Of a DNA stretch of 64,000 nt, positions 55,720 through 64,000 are shown piece after piece (position 1 is the stretch's first letter; each line of letters starts with the position of its first letter). Below the pieces are notes generated by a model. The model saw only the letters and a list, made by a program, of their open reading frames with translations. It was not told the DNA's origin and made no database searches. The stretch is from NCBI RefSeq assembly GCF_000285835.1, contig NZ_HE978605.1:65466-129465 (forward strand), given 5' to 3'. The position numbers and the translations under genes were made by a program. The stretch comes from Brevibacterium senegalense. GTDB lineage: Bacteria; Actinomycetota; Actinomycetes; Actinomycetales; Brevibacteriaceae.

Positions 55720-57545
55720 CAGTGGAACTGCGCCTCTCCTCGGACGGCCTGGGCCAGTCGCGTGTAGCCGTTGACGGTGATGCTGCGCCACAGGGCGGCG
55801 GCGGTGGACGGGTGGTCGACCATGAGGCGGTCGATCTCCTCCGCCGGCAGGAAGTCGAGCGTCGTGTCGCGCGTGACGATCATGTCGAAGGGCTGGCCGC
55901 CGTCCGGGTTCATCGCGAACTCCCCGAAGGTGGTGCCGGCGCGCAGCACCGCCAGGAGGCTGCCGTCCGCGCTGTACGTCCGCACCTCACCGGAGCGCAT
56001 GAAGCGGATGCCGTCGAACCGGTCGCCGATCGCGCGCACCGTCTCGCCCTCGCGGTAGCGCTGCTGCACCAGCAGATCGACGACGATCCGCCGGTCCTCC
56101 GGCTGGAGCTCGTCCAGCATCGGGGCGTTCGCGTACTCCGGGCTGTAGAAGCACGACTCGTCGCCGAAGTGCCGCAGCACCAGGTTCTCCGCCCACGCCA
56201 GTGCGGCGTAGCGCAGCCGGAAGGACTCGATCCCCAGGTCCTCGAGGTGCTCCTCCAGCAGATCGTCCGGATCGATGCTCGACAGGTCGATGCCGGCGTC
56301 GTCCATGGCGGCGGCCAGGCGATGGAGGCTGTCGAGCGTCGAGGCGGCCAGGTTGTCGACCTTCGTGAGGTCGAGGACGACGCACAGCGGATCATCCAGT
56401 TCCCCGATGAGGCGGGAGACGGCCTCGAATCCGGCGAACTGGATGTCGCCCACCAGTTCGACGAGGTGCGCGTGGTCACCGTGCTCGGCCAGCACCAGGT
56501 CCGCCTCCATGGGACGGCGGACGGTCGAGTGGACCACGTCGATCGTCGCGTGCGCGCGGACGGAGGAACGCCCCACCGTCGCCGCACGGACGAAGTGCAG
56601 GCCCAGGTCCGCGGACATCTCCTCGTGCACGATGATGCCGCTGGCGCTGTTGCCGTGCTCGTCCAGCGGCGGCGAGAACGTCGCGATGCCCAGCTGTCCG
56701 GGCAGGACGGAGATGATGCCGCCGCCCACACCGCTCTTGGCGGGAAGCCCCACGGTCGCGACCCAGTCGCCGGAGTCGTCGTACATGCCGCACGTGGTCA
56801 TGACGGAGAGCACGCGCTCGACGACGTCCTCCGTGAACACGCGCCTCCCCGTGACCGGGTTGACACCCAGGTTGGCCAGGGTCGAGGCCATGACGGACAG
56901 ATCCGCCGCGGTGACGGAGACGGCGCACTGCCGCGTGTAGTCGTCGAACGCGTCCCCGGGATCGCCGTCGATGATCCCCCACGAGGACAGGAACCACGCC
57001 AGGCCCCGGTTGTGGGCTCCCTCGGCCAGGTCCTGCTCGTAGACGTCCTGATCGAGGGACAGGTCCCGGCCTGCGCAGGCGGACATCGTCTCGAGGATCC
57101 GGTCGAACACCGTCTGCCCCTCGTCGGGCCGCACGAGGGAGACGGCGGCGATCGCACCGATGTTGATGAGGGGGTTCTTGGGGCGGCCGCTGCCGGACTC
57201 GGAGGAGATGTCGTTGTACGCACTGCCGGAGGGCTCGACGTCGATCTTCGAGTCGACCGCGTCGAAGCCCGCGTCCATGAGTGCGAGTGCGTAGACGAAC
57301 ACCTTGGAGATCGACTGGATGGAGAACTCCACGCCCGCGTCGCCCACCCGGTAGGTGTGCCCGTCTGCCATCGTCATCGCGATGCCCATCCGCGTGGGGT
57401 CGGCGCCGTAGAGGACCTTCGCGTGCGCCTCCGGTTCCGCAGCCGCAACCGTGCGGTGCCGCGACAGACGCGTCGCTGCGAAGGGATCGGTGCCGCAGAC
57501 GGTCTCGTGCAGAGACAGCAGGTACGAGTGAACGGGAGAGCGCAT
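55719..57545 (-). CDS. glsA: glutaminase fused to STAS and cyclic-nucleotide-binding domains
   Basis: Hydrolyses glutamine to glutamate and ammonia. 608 residues. Glutaminase domain about 1-310 with the serine-lysine pair S78-I-S-K81 (FSIQSISKVF), KNPLINIGAIA and AKSGVGGGI. STAS domain about 340-450 (LCVVLDLTKVDNLAASTLDSL). Cyclic-nucleotide/Crp-like beta barrel about 460-590 (RYREGETVRAIGDRFDGIRF, GTTFGEFAMN). ATG 57545 is preferred over 57590 because TAGTCT lies seven bases upstream, the leaderless pattern of this genome. First gene of the operon with GDPD and two unknown membrane proteins. Confidence 0.88.
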   Translation of the reverse strand: MRSPVHSYLLSLHETVCGTDPFAATRLSRHRTVAAAEPEAHAKVLYGADPTRMGIAMTMADGHTYRVGDAGVEFSIQSISKVFVYALALMDAGFDAVDSKIDVEPSGSAYNDISSESGSGRPKNPLINIGAIAAVSLVRPDEGQTVFDRILETMSACAGRDLSLDQDVYEQDLAEGAHNRGLAWFLSSWGIIDGDPGDAFDDYTRQCAVSVTAADLSVMASTLANLGVNPVTGRRVFTEDVVERVLSVMTTCGMYDDSGDWVATVGLPAKSGVGGGIISVLPGQLGIATFSPPLDEHGNSASGIIVHEEMSADLGLHFVRAATVGRSSVRAHATIDVVHSTVRRPMEADLVLAEHGDHAHLVELVGDIQFAGFEAVSRLIGELDDPLCVVLDLTKVDNLAASTLDSLHRLAAAMDDAGIDLSSIDPDDLLEEHLEDLGIESFRLRYAALAWAENLVLRHFGDESCFYSPEYANAPMLDELQPEDRRIVVDLLVQQRYREGETVRAIGDRFDGIRFMRSGEVRTYSADGSLLAVLRAGTTFGEFAMNPDGGQPFDMIVTRDTTLDFLPAEEIDRLMVDHPSTAAALWRSITVNGYTRLAQAVRGEAQFH

Positions 57546-57552
57546 GGGCACC

Positions 57553-57558
57553 AGACTA
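57553..57558 (-). promoter_or_regulatory. -10 element of leaderless glutaminase operon
   Basis: TAGTCT on the minus strand ends seven bases before ATG 57545. No good Shine-Dalgarno is found for either possible start. Confidence 0.4.
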
Positions 57559-57647
57559 CTGTCACCGCGGGCAGGCGGAGGGGTCGTCATGTGCCGGTTC
57601 CGTCACCGCGTCGGGACGGCTGGGGACGCGGCCTCCCCCGGGTATGC

Positions 57648-57691
57648 CAGAGGCCCGCCGACCAGCGGAAACACTGGACGTCGGGCCTCTG
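57648..57691 (-). terminator. tRNA-Tyr terminator
   Basis: Ten perfect outer base pairs (57648-57657/57682-57691) plus an inner stem with two mismatches and an 8-base loop, starting 9 bases after the tRNA-Tyr 3' end. Confidence 0.75.
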
Positions 57692-57699
57692 ACAGCGGG

Positions 57700-57781
57700 T
57701 GGCAGATGTAGGATTCGAACCTACGAAGGCTGTGCCGGCTGATTTACAGTCAGCTCCCTTTGGCCGCTCGGGCAATCTGCC
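57700..57781 (-). tRNA. tRNA-Tyr (GTA anticodon)
   Basis: 82-base class II tRNA with long variable arm, acceptor GGCAGAT/ATCTGCC, anticodon loop CTGTAAA and T-loop GGTTCGAATCC. CCA is not encoded. Confidence 0.95.
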
Positions 57782-57807
57782 GTCGCACTCCGAAGAGCAC
57801 CTGAGGA

Positions 57808-57837
57808 ATCATACACCTCGGACGGGGGCGGCGCGAA
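57808..57837 (-). promoter_or_regulatory. candidate tRNA-Tyr promoter
   Basis: TTCGCG (57832-57837), 18 bases, and TATGAT (57808-57813) on the minus strand, 26 bases before the tRNA 5' end. The -10 is good and the -35 weak. A TAGCAT at 57860-57865 on the plus strand may serve the divergent yajQ gene. Confidence 0.4.
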
Positions 57838-57927
57838 TCGAGGCGGACCGCCCCTGGACTAGCATGGTCGGCACCGTGCCGCGCCGCCGCGCGGCACCCG
57901 TCACGACGCCCATCACAGGAGGCAGCC

Positions 57928-58419
57928 ATGGCATCGGATTCCAGCTTCGACATCGTCAGCAAGATCGACCGGCAGGAGGCGGACAACGCGCTCAACCAGG
58001 CGGCGAAGGAGATCTCCTCCCGCTACGACTTCAAGGGGTCCGGCGCCGCGATCGAGTGGAAGGGCGAGGCGATCCAGATGCGCGCGGACGGCGAAGACCG
58101 CGTGACCTCCGTGCTGGACGTGTTCCAGTCGAAGCTCGTCCGTCGCGGCATCTCGCTCAAATCCCTCGAGGCGGGCGACCCCTACCCGTCCGGCAAGGAG
58201 CACCGCATCGACGCGACCCTCAAGGAGGGCATCGACAAGGAGAGCGCGAAGGAGATCTCGAAGATCATCCGCGACGAGGGCCCCAAGGGCGTCAAGGCGC
58301 AGATCCAGGGCGACGAGCTGCGCGTGAGCTCGAAGAAGCGCGACGACCTCCAGGCAGTCATCGCCCTGCTCAAGGGCAAGGATCTGGACGTCGACCTGCA
58401 GTTCGTCAACTACCGCTGA
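57928..58419 (+). CDS. YajQ-family nucleotide-binding protein
   Basis: 163 residues, full-length YajQ/UPF0234 ([56 protein letters not shown]). Family members bind RNA or nucleotides, and some bind cyclic di-GMP and act as transcription co-regulators. The role here is unknown. ATG has an AGGAGG Shine-Dalgarno. A terminator follows at 58441-58469. Confidence 0.93.
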   Translation: MASDSSFDIVSKIDRQEADNALNQAAKEISSRYDFKGSGAAIEWKGEAIQMRADGEDRVTSVLDVFQSKLVRRGISLKSLEAGDPYPSGKEHRIDATLKEGIDKESAKEISKIIRDEGPKGVKAQIQGDELRVSSKKRDDLQAVIALLKGKDLDVDLQFVNYR

Positions 58420-58440
58420 GGCCCCTCCTCTCGGTTCCGC

Positions 58441-58469
58441 CGGGGCGCGCTGCTCGTCAGCGCGCCCCG
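58441..58469 (+). terminator. yajQ terminator
   Basis: Twelve perfect base pairs (58441-58452/58458-58469) with a five-base loop, 22 bases after the yajQ stop. Confidence 0.8.
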
Positions 58470-58768
58470 ATGTGTTCGCGGGTGCACGCAGGGCGGCAAC
58501 GACAGCCCCGCACTGACGTGACCCACGCCACTCTTCCTCTCAGCATCCGAACGCATGATAACGACCCGATAACGGTCACGCGGTGGTGGGACTCGAGTTC
58601 CATCGGGCCGTCGCGTCCAGGATCCACGACCCCCGCTCACCCCCATCACCGTTGACGTGGCGGGGGTCGCATTCCACGTCGCGCACCCCCGCGGAAGACC
58701 CCACGATCGCGCTCAGGAGCGCCCGCAGGCCGGTTGCCATCGAGTCTCACGTCGTTAGGTTGGAAGGC
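58470..58768 (+). promoter_or_regulatory. ectABC upstream regulatory region
   Basis: No ORF is supported. Two GATAACG copies (58557-58563 and 58568-58574) are spaced 11 bp apart, one helical turn. A 10-bp inverted repeat lies at 58627-58636/58660-58669, and a TAGGTT (58756-58761) stands seven bases before the ectA GTG as a leaderless -10. Expression of ect genes is normally induced by high osmolarity; which of these elements does this cannot be told. Confidence 0.45.
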
Positions 58769-59344
58769 GTGACTCAGGCAGACACAGTCCATCCGCCCAC
58801 CACGACCCCCGCCTCCACGGCCTCGGACTCCCCGACCGCCGCAGCGGGAACGATCGAACTCCGACAGCTCTCGCTGGACGACGGCAAGCACCTGTGGACG
58901 CTGGCCCGCGATTCGAAGGTGCTGGATCTCAACACGTCGTACGCCTACCTCCTGTGGGCCCGCGACTTCGCAGCCACCTCCGTCCTCGCGACACTCGACG
59001 GGGCGCCGGTCGGTTTCGTCACCGGATACATGCGCCCGGACTCCCCGGACACGCTCATGATCTGGCAGGTCGCGGTCGACTCCGCAGCCCGCGGACACGG
59101 CCTGGCGGGTCGGATGCTCGATGAGCTGGCCGCCCGCACGGGCGCCGGACGCCTCGAGACCACGATCACGGCGGACAACGAGCCCTCGCAGAAGCTCTTC
59201 GCGTCCTTCGCGAAGCGCCACGGCGCAGAGCTCACGACTTCGCCGCTGTTCCGTCCGGAGGACTACCCGGACGGGCACGACACGGAGCATCTCCACGAGA
59301 TCGCCCCCCTGCGCCCCGCAGCCGCCGGCACCCCCGCCGGCTGA
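58769..59344 (+). CDS. ectA: L-2,4-diaminobutyrate N-gamma-acetyltransferase
   Basis: Second step of ectoine synthesis: acetylates diaminobutyrate with acetyl-CoA. 191 residues with a GNAT fold: [16 protein letters not shown], the acetyl-CoA loop [14 protein letters not shown] and [19 protein letters not shown] 58769 is chosen because TAGGTT lies seven bases upstream. The frame is open 62 codons further, but those are unlike the family. The 33-residue N-terminus before [11 protein letters not shown] is Thr/Ala-rich and unusual. Confidence 0.9.
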   Translation: MTQADTVHPPTTTPASTASDSPTAAAGTIELRQLSLDDGKHLWTLARDSKVLDLNTSYAYLLWARDFAATSVLATLDGAPVGFVTGYMRPDSPDTLMIWQVAVDSAARGHGLAGRMLDELAARTGAGRLETTITADNEPSQKLFASFAKRHGAELTTSPLFRPEDYPDGHDTEHLHEIAPLRPAAAGTPAG

Positions 59345-59501
59345 GCACGGAGCAACCGCGGTCACCGCACCGCACCCAGTTCACTGGGCGCCACGGGCAG
59401 CCATCCCGTTCCGCGTCCGGACCGTTCGGTCCAGCAGCCGAGAAGCGGCTCCCGTCCGGTCGAATCCCAGGGGCCAGTGCCCCAGGAAGGTGAGAACCAC
59501 C

Positions 59502-60791
59502 ATGACCGACATCTTCTACTCGCTCGAGTCCGAGGTCCGCAGCTATTCGCGCAGCTGGCCCGTCGAGTTCGTCCAGGCCTCCGGCGCCACGCAGACCGAT
59601 TCCAACGGCACCCAGTACCTGGACTTCTTCTCCGGAGCCGGCGCGCTCAACTACGGCCACAACCACCCGGCCGTCATGAAGCCGCTGGTCGAGTACCTGC
59701 AGTCCGGCGGCGTCCTCCACGGCATGGACATGATGACGCCGGCCAAGCGCGAGTTCCTGCAGACGTTCAAGGACGTCATCCTGGAGCCCCGCGACCTGCA
59801 CTACAAGGTCATGTTCCCCGGCCCCACCGGCACGAACACCGTCGAGGCCGCGCTCAAGCTGGCCCGCAAGTACACGGGCCGCCAGCACATCCTGTCCTTC
59901 ACGAACGCGTTCCACGGCATGACGCTGGGCTCGCTGTCCGTGACCGGCAACTCGATGAAGCGCCAGGGCGCGGGCATCCCGCTCACCAACTCGTCGAAGA
60001 TCCCCTACGACGACTACCTGGACGGTGAGACGCCGGACTTCCTCTGGCTGGAGCGCGTTCTCGAGGACTCCGGTTCCGGCGTCGACAAGCCCGCCGCGAT
60101 CATCGTCGAGACGGTGCAGGGCGAGGGCGGACTGCGCGCGGCCCGCTTCGACTGGCTGCGCCGTCTGGCCGAGCTGTGCCAGGAGCACGAGATCCTCCTC
60201 ATTGTCGACGACGTGCAGGCCGGCTGCGGTCGTACGGGCACCTTCTTCAGCTTCGAGGAGGCGGGCATCACCCCGGACATCGTCTGCCTGTCGAAGTCGA
60301 TCTCCGGCTCCGGCCTGCCGATGGCGCTCACCCTGTTCCGCCCGGAGCTGGACATCTGGTCGCCGGGCGAGCACAACGGCACGTTCCGTGGCAACAACCC
60401 CGCGTTCGTGACGGCCACCGCCGCGCTGCGCGAGTTCTGGGCGGATCCGTCCTTCCAGTCGCGCCTGGCGGACACGATCGACACGCTGCAGTCGCGCATC
60501 GAGGCGATCGCGCTGTCCACCAGCGGTGCGGGCGTCCGCGGTCGCGGCCTGCTGACCGGCATCGTCTTCGACGATCCGGAGGCGGCGACGAAGATCGCCG
60601 CGGAGGCCTTCCGCGAGGGCCTGCTGCTGGAGACGTCCGGCCCGCAGGACGAGGTCGTCAAGCTCATGCCGCCGCTCACCATCTCCGCAGAGGACCTGGA
60701 CCGCGGCCTCGACATCCTCGAGGCGGCAATCCGGACCGTCACCGGTCCCGCGGTGGACACCCCCACCGCCACCGAGGCCCCGGCCGCCTGA
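59502..60791 (+). CDS. ectB: diaminobutyrate-2-oxoglutarate transaminase
   Basis: First step of ectoine synthesis: PLP-dependent conversion of aspartate semialdehyde to diaminobutyrate using glutamate. 429 residues of class III aminotransferase; PLP-binding [17 protein letters not shown]236-D237 ([13 protein letters not shown]) and Schiff-base K265 ([10 protein letters not shown]). Start ATG 59502 with a GAAGGTG Shine-Dalgarno, 157 bp after ectA. Confidence 0.95.
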   Translation: MTDIFYSLESEVRSYSRSWPVEFVQASGATQTDSNGTQYLDFFSGAGALNYGHNHPAVMKPLVEYLQSGGVLHGMDMMTPAKREFLQTFKDVILEPRDLHYKVMFPGPTGTNTVEAALKLARKYTGRQHILSFTNAFHGMTLGSLSVTGNSMKRQGAGIPLTNSSKIPYDDYLDGETPDFLWLERVLEDSGSGVDKPAAIIVETVQGEGGLRAARFDWLRRLAELCQEHEILLIVDDVQAGCGRTGTFFSFEEAGITPDIVCLSKSISGSGLPMALTLFRPELDIWSPGEHNGTFRGNNPAFVTATAALREFWADPSFQSRLADTIDTLQSRIEAIALSTSGAGVRGRGLLTGIVFDDPEAATKIAAEAFREGLLLETSGPQDEVVKLMPPLTISAEDLDRGLDILEAAIRTVTGPAVDTPTATEAPAA

Positions 60792-60907
60792 TCCGTCCGG
60801 CCCACCGCACCGGTGCCCCGCCGCACTCGTGGCGGGGCACCGGTGCGGAGCCGCCGGCGGACCCCGGGTCCGCCACCACCCTTCTTCGATCCGACAGGAG
60901 AGCACAC

Positions 60908-61312
60908 ATGTACGTCGTGAACATCGACGATCTGAACGGCACCGAGCGCGACATCGTCAGCGACAACTGGCGCAGCCGCCGCATGGTCCTGGCCCGCGAG
61001 GGCGTGGGCTTCTCGTTCCACGAGACCACGCTGTTCGCCGGCACCACCTCCACGTTCCACTACCAGAACCACATCGAGGCTGTGTACTGCGTGGGCGGTT
61101 CCGGCACGATCACGAACGAGGAGACCGGCGAGGTCCACGAGCTGCGCGACGGCACGATGTACCTGCTGGACAAGCACGACCTGCACACCGTGCGGACCGA
61201 GCACGAGATGCGCATGGTGTGCGTCTTCAACCCGCCGGTCACGGGCCGTGAGGTCCACGACGAGAACGGCGTCTACCCGGCGCTCAACGAGGACGGCACC
61301 CCCGTCTCCTGA
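60908..61312 (+). CDS. ectC: ectoine synthase
   Basis: Cyclises N-gamma-acetyldiaminobutyrate to ectoine. 134-residue cupin starting MYVVNIDDLNGTERDI and containing FHYQNHIEAVYCVGGSG and LDKHDLHTVRTEHEMRMVC, the iron and substrate positions of the family. ATG 60908 has a GACAGGAG Shine-Dalgarno. No ectoine hydroxylase gene follows; the operon ends at the palindrome 61341-61384. Confidence 0.96.
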   Translation: MYVVNIDDLNGTERDIVSDNWRSRRMVLAREGVGFSFHETTLFAGTTSTFHYQNHIEAVYCVGGSGTITNEETGEVHELRDGTMYLLDKHDLHTVRTEHEMRMVCVFNPPVTGREVHDENGVYPALNEDGTPVS

Positions 61313-61340
61313 CGCTCGCCTCCGTCGCTCCGGGACGGAC

Positions 61341-61384
61341 ACGGCGAAGGCCGCCGCACCGATCGGTGCGGCGGCCTTCGCCGT
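61341..61384. terminator. bidirectional terminator between ectC and the ferredoxin reductase gene
   Basis: Perfect 44-base palindrome (22-bp arms, centre GATC) placed between convergent stops. It is the longest perfect hairpin in the window. Confidence 0.9.
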
Positions 61385-61416
61385 CTGCTCTCCGCTCTCG
61401 CGAGAGCCGGGGCGGG

Positions 61417-62820
61417 TCAGCCGACGTGTGCGTCGACGCGCCGGCGGGAGTGCTCGAGCATTCCGTCGCGCGTGGGGATCTTGACGCGCTCGCGGCCCTG
61501 CGGCTCGCCCAGTGCCTGCTCCGCGGACTCGAGGCGGTGGAAGCCGTCCCAGTCCGCGAAGTCGACGCCGCGGGACTCGAGCAGCTCGATGATCGCGTCC
61601 TCGCGCGGATCCGCGGGGACCGGCAGGAGGTCTGCGGTGCGGTCCTCGATGAGGTGGGTGATCGTCTCCAGCGCATCGCCCTTCGTGTGGCCGATGAGGC
61701 CCACGGGACCGCGCTTGATCCACCCCGTCGCGTAGAGACCCGGGATGACAGGGGTGTTCGCGGCCTGCTCCTGCGACTCCCCGCGGTGCACGCGTCCCCC
61801 GACGTTCGTGATGACGCCGCGACGGGCGTCGAAGGGGATGTCCGCCAGCGGCGAGCCGAAGTAGCCCACCGCACGGTAGACGGCGTCCAGCGGCCAGTCG
61901 TGGTGGGTGCCCGTGCCCACGACGCCGCCGTTGCCGTCCAACTCCTGGCGCTCCGTGCGCAGACCCGTCACACCGGACTGCTCGTCCCCCAGCACCTCGA
62001 CGGGCGCGTGGAGGAAGTGGAAGTGCAGACGGCGGGGGGCACCGGTGGGCTCGCGCAGGGTGAAGTCGGTGAGCGCCTTCGTCACCTGCTTCGTCTGGTT
62101 GTTCGAGTGGATCGCCGCCATCGAGGCCTCGTCGAACTCGTAGTCCTCCGGGTACACGACGATGTCGACGTCCTTGACCTGTCCCAGCTCCCGCAGCTCC
62201 AGCGGGGTGAACTTCGTCTGGGCGGGACCGCGCCGGCCGAACACGTGGACGTCCGTCACCTGCGAGGCCTGCAGGCCCCGGTGCACGTGGTCGGGGATCT
62301 CCGTCGACAGCATGTCGTCGGCCTGCTTCGCCAGCACGCGCGCCACGTCGAGGGCGACGTTGCCGTTGCCGATCACCGCGACGCGCTGCGCGTCCAGCGG
62401 CCACTCCTGCGGCACGTCCGGGTGCGCGTCGTACCAGTTGACGAAGTCCGCGGCGCCGTACGAGCGCGGCAGGTCGATGCCCGGCAGCTCCAGGCGCGCG
62501 TCGTCGAACGAACCGGTGGAGAAGATGACGGCGTCGTACAGGCCCCGCAGGTCCTCGAGCGTGATATCCGTGCCGAAGTCGACGTTCGCCAGCAGTCGCA
62601 CGTCGCCGCGGTCCAGCACCTTGATGAGGGCCTTCTGGATGCCCTTGATGCGGGGATGGTCCGGGGCGACCCCGTAGCGGACCAGGCCGAACGGGGCGGG
62701 CAGCCGCTCGAACAGATCGATGCTGACCTCGAAGTCGCGTTCCGCCTTGGTGAGGAGGTCCGCGGCGTAGATTCCGGCGGGGCCTGCTCCGACGATCGCC
62801 ACACGAAGAGCTCGACTCAC
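61417..62820 (-). CDS. fprA: ferredoxin/adrenodoxin-NADP reductase, FprA type
   Basis: FAD enzyme moving electrons between NADP(H) and ferredoxin. 467 residues: FAD motif VAIVGAGPAGIYAADLL, conserved RYGVAPDHPRIK, NADP motif VAVIGNGNVALDVAR with FGRRGPAQTKFT, and C-terminal ATGWIKRGPVGLIGHTKGDA. GTG 62820 is preferred over GTG 62829, because GGAAGG then lies ten bases rather than one base upstream. It faces rarD. Confidence 0.93.
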   Translation of the reverse strand: MSRALRVAIVGAGPAGIYAADLLTKAERDFEVSIDLFERLPAPFGLVRYGVAPDHPRIKGIQKALIKVLDRGDVRLLANVDFGTDITLEDLRGLYDAVIFSTGSFDDARLELPGIDLPRSYGAADFVNWYDAHPDVPQEWPLDAQRVAVIGNGNVALDVARVLAKQADDMLSTEIPDHVHRGLQASQVTDVHVFGRRGPAQTKFTPLELRELGQVKDVDIVVYPEDYEFDEASMAAIHSNNQTKQVTKALTDFTLREPTGAPRRLHFHFLHAPVEVLGDEQSGVTGLRTERQELDGNGGVVGTGTHHDWPLDAVYRAVGYFGSPLADIPFDARRGVITNVGGRVHRGESQEQAANTPVIPGLYATGWIKRGPVGLIGHTKGDALETITHLIEDRTADLLPVPADPREDAIIELLESRGVDFADWDGFHRLESAEQALGEPQGRERVKIPTRDGMLEHSRRRVDAHVG

Positions 62821-62961
62821 GTTCCACACACCTTCCGCAGGCGGCCGGGTGGGGCCGCCTCGACTGACGAGTACCGACCCTCCATGTTAGTCGCACCTCA
62901 CCTGCGGCGCCGCGATCCGGCTCACACATGGGCCACATGTCCGGCAATTCACAGGCATCAC

Positions 62962-62967
62962 TAGAGT
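62962..62967 (+). promoter_or_regulatory. -10 element of leaderless rarD mRNA
   Basis: TAGAGT ends six bases before GTG 62974 and there is no Shine-Dalgarno. On the opposite strand TAACAT (about 62884-62889) may be the -10 of fprA. Confidence 0.45.
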
Positions 62968-62973
62968 GAGTCC

Positions 62974-63891
62974 GTGACCACCACCCCCGAACTGCCCCCG
63001 GACGAGACGCAGCGCAGGCGCGCGGGCCTCCTCAACGGCGCCGGCGCGTACCTGCTCTGGGGCTTCCTGCCCCTCTACTTCTCCGCCCTGGCGCCCGCGG
63101 GCAGTCTGGAGATCCTCGCCCACCGGATCGTCTGGTGCCTCTTCTTCTGCGCGCTGCTCCTGGCGCTCACCCGCGGCTACACGACGGTGTGGCGGATCCT
63201 CCGCAACCCGCGCACCACGGGCCTCCTGACCGCGGCGAGCATCCTCGTGGGGATCAACTGGCTGGGCTTCCTGCTGGGAGTGGAGCTGGGCCGCGTCGTC
63301 GAGGTCTCCCTGGGCTACTACATCAACCCGCTCATCACGATCCTCCTGGGCGTGATCTTCCTGCGCGAGCGGCTGCGCCCGCTGCAGTGGGCGGCCGTCG
63401 CCGTCGCGTTCGTCGCGGTCCTCGTCATCTCGATCGGATACGGGGCCGTCCCGTGGCTGGGTCTGCTGGTCGCCACGACCTTCGGCGGCTACGGCCTCGT
63501 GAAGAATCGCGTGGGCCCCACGGTGGGCGCCGTGAGCGGGCTCAGCATCGAGACGCTCATCCTCGTGGTCCCGGCGGCCGCCTACATGGGCTGGGCGATG
63601 GCGACCGGGGTCAGCACCTTCACGACGGAGGGCTCGTGGCACATCGTCCTCATGCTCCTGCTGGGGCCCGCGACCGCGGTCCCGCTGCTGCTCTTCAGCG
63701 CCGCGGCACGACGCATCCCGCTCAGCTGGGTGGGCATGCTGCAGTTCATCACGCCCACGATGCAGTTCATCACCGGGGTGTGGATCCTGGGTGAGGAGAT
63801 GACGCCGGCGCGGTGGGCGGGCTTCGCGATCATCTGGGTCGCGTGCGCGCTCTTCATCACGGACATGGTGCGCGCCTCCCGCCGGCGCTGA
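62974..63891 (+). CDS. rarD: RarD-type EamA/DMT permease
   Basis: 305-residue membrane protein with ten predicted TMs. Two EamA halves: GAGAYLLWGFLPLYFSAL with EILAHRIVWC typical of RarD, NWLGFLLGVELGRVVEVSLGYYINPL, and second half RIPLSWVGMLQFITPTMQFI. RarD proteins were named for chloramphenicol sensitivity; the substrate is unknown. GTG start 62974. Confidence 0.92.
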   Translation: MTTTPELPPDETQRRRAGLLNGAGAYLLWGFLPLYFSALAPAGSLEILAHRIVWCLFFCALLLALTRGYTTVWRILRNPRTTGLLTAASILVGINWLGFLLGVELGRVVEVSLGYYINPLITILLGVIFLRERLRPLQWAAVAVAFVAVLVISIGYGAVPWLGLLVATTFGGYGLVKNRVGPTVGAVSGLSIETLILVVPAAAYMGWAMATGVSTFTTEGSWHIVLMLLLGPATAVPLLLFSAAARRIPLSWVGMLQFITPTMQFITGVWILGEEMTPARWAGFAIIWVACALFITDMVRASRRR

Positions 63892-63939
63892 CGGACCGGC
63901 GGCGCGCGGTCCGGTGCACGCGCTGCGGACCCTCGCCCC

Positions 63940-64000
63940 TCAGGAGGAGCGCTCGACCACCTGGTGCGCGAACGCCTCGAGGCCCTCGCGGACCTCGCCC
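63940..64000 (-). CDS. 3' end of a gene running out of the window
   Basis: The minus strand gives an open frame from the window edge to TGA at 63940-63942, ending EGLEAFAHQVVERSS. About 19 residues are too few to identify it. The helix resembles the end of a PLP aminotransferase, but this is only an impression. Confidence 0.5.
   Translation of the reverse strand, partial: GEVREGLEAFAHQVVERSS

Overview
The window is high-GC DNA read mostly on the minus strand and comes from an actinomycete, most likely Micrococcales. The genus cannot be fixed from the sequence (a Brachybacterium- or Brevibacterium-like organism would fit). Support comes from the gene order (tRNA-Trp-secE-nusG-rplK-rplA, rplJ-rplL, rpoB-rpoC, rpsL-rpsG-fusA-tuf, S10-spc-secY-adk-map), a NusG with a long acidic N-terminus, EctABC, an FprA-type ferredoxin reductase, many GTG starts with 4-base GTGA overlaps, and many apparently leaderless genes.

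Layout from low to high coordinates. 138-12717: the S10, spc and secY-adk-map clusters on the minus strand, without an S14 gene, and divided by two strong hairpins (after rpsQ and after rplO). 13108-17465: rpsL-rpsG-fusA-tuf, with a terminator between fusA and tuf. 17793-22592: a small anchored protein, a two-component system, a divergent DUF1707-type envelope protein and a phosphofructokinase. 22733-30145: rpoB-rpoC; a metallo-beta-lactamase-fold gene lies between rpoB and rplJ-rplL. 32606-37497: three members of an unrecognised membrane-protein family plus a DedA protein, inserted between the rplJ-rplL and rplK-rplA units. 37598-44094: rplK-rplA, nusG, secE, tRNA-Trp, a membrane metallophosphoesterase, murB and two hot-dog dehydratases.

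44248-47983: a thiamine-precursor ECF transporter operon (S component, double-ATPase, T component, and a terminal P-loop kinase) under a TPP riboswitch. 48052-50601: remains of a MacAB-type efflux operon, with a frameshifted membrane-fusion gene and an ATPase/permease gene fused by an internal deletion. 50840-51014: tRNA-Met and tRNA-Thr. 51084-57545: a tightly overlapped operon of glutaminase-STAS-cyclic-nucleotide-domain fusion, glycerophosphodiester phosphodiesterase and two more members of the unknown membrane family. 57700-64000: tRNA-Tyr, a YajQ-type protein, ectABC, a ferredoxin-NADP reductase, a RarD transporter and the end of one more gene.

The main candidate for something undescribed is the five-member membrane-protein family (32606-33766, 34427-35719, 35716-37497, 51084-52517, 52514-54799). 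Members combine an alpha/beta domain, a transmembrane helix, a helical cytosolic part and a C-x5-H ... C-x2-C putative metal site followed by an RPY motif. A second recurrent theme is a -10-like TANNNT hexamer placed 6-7 bases before the start codon of at least nine genes, which predicts leaderless mRNAs.
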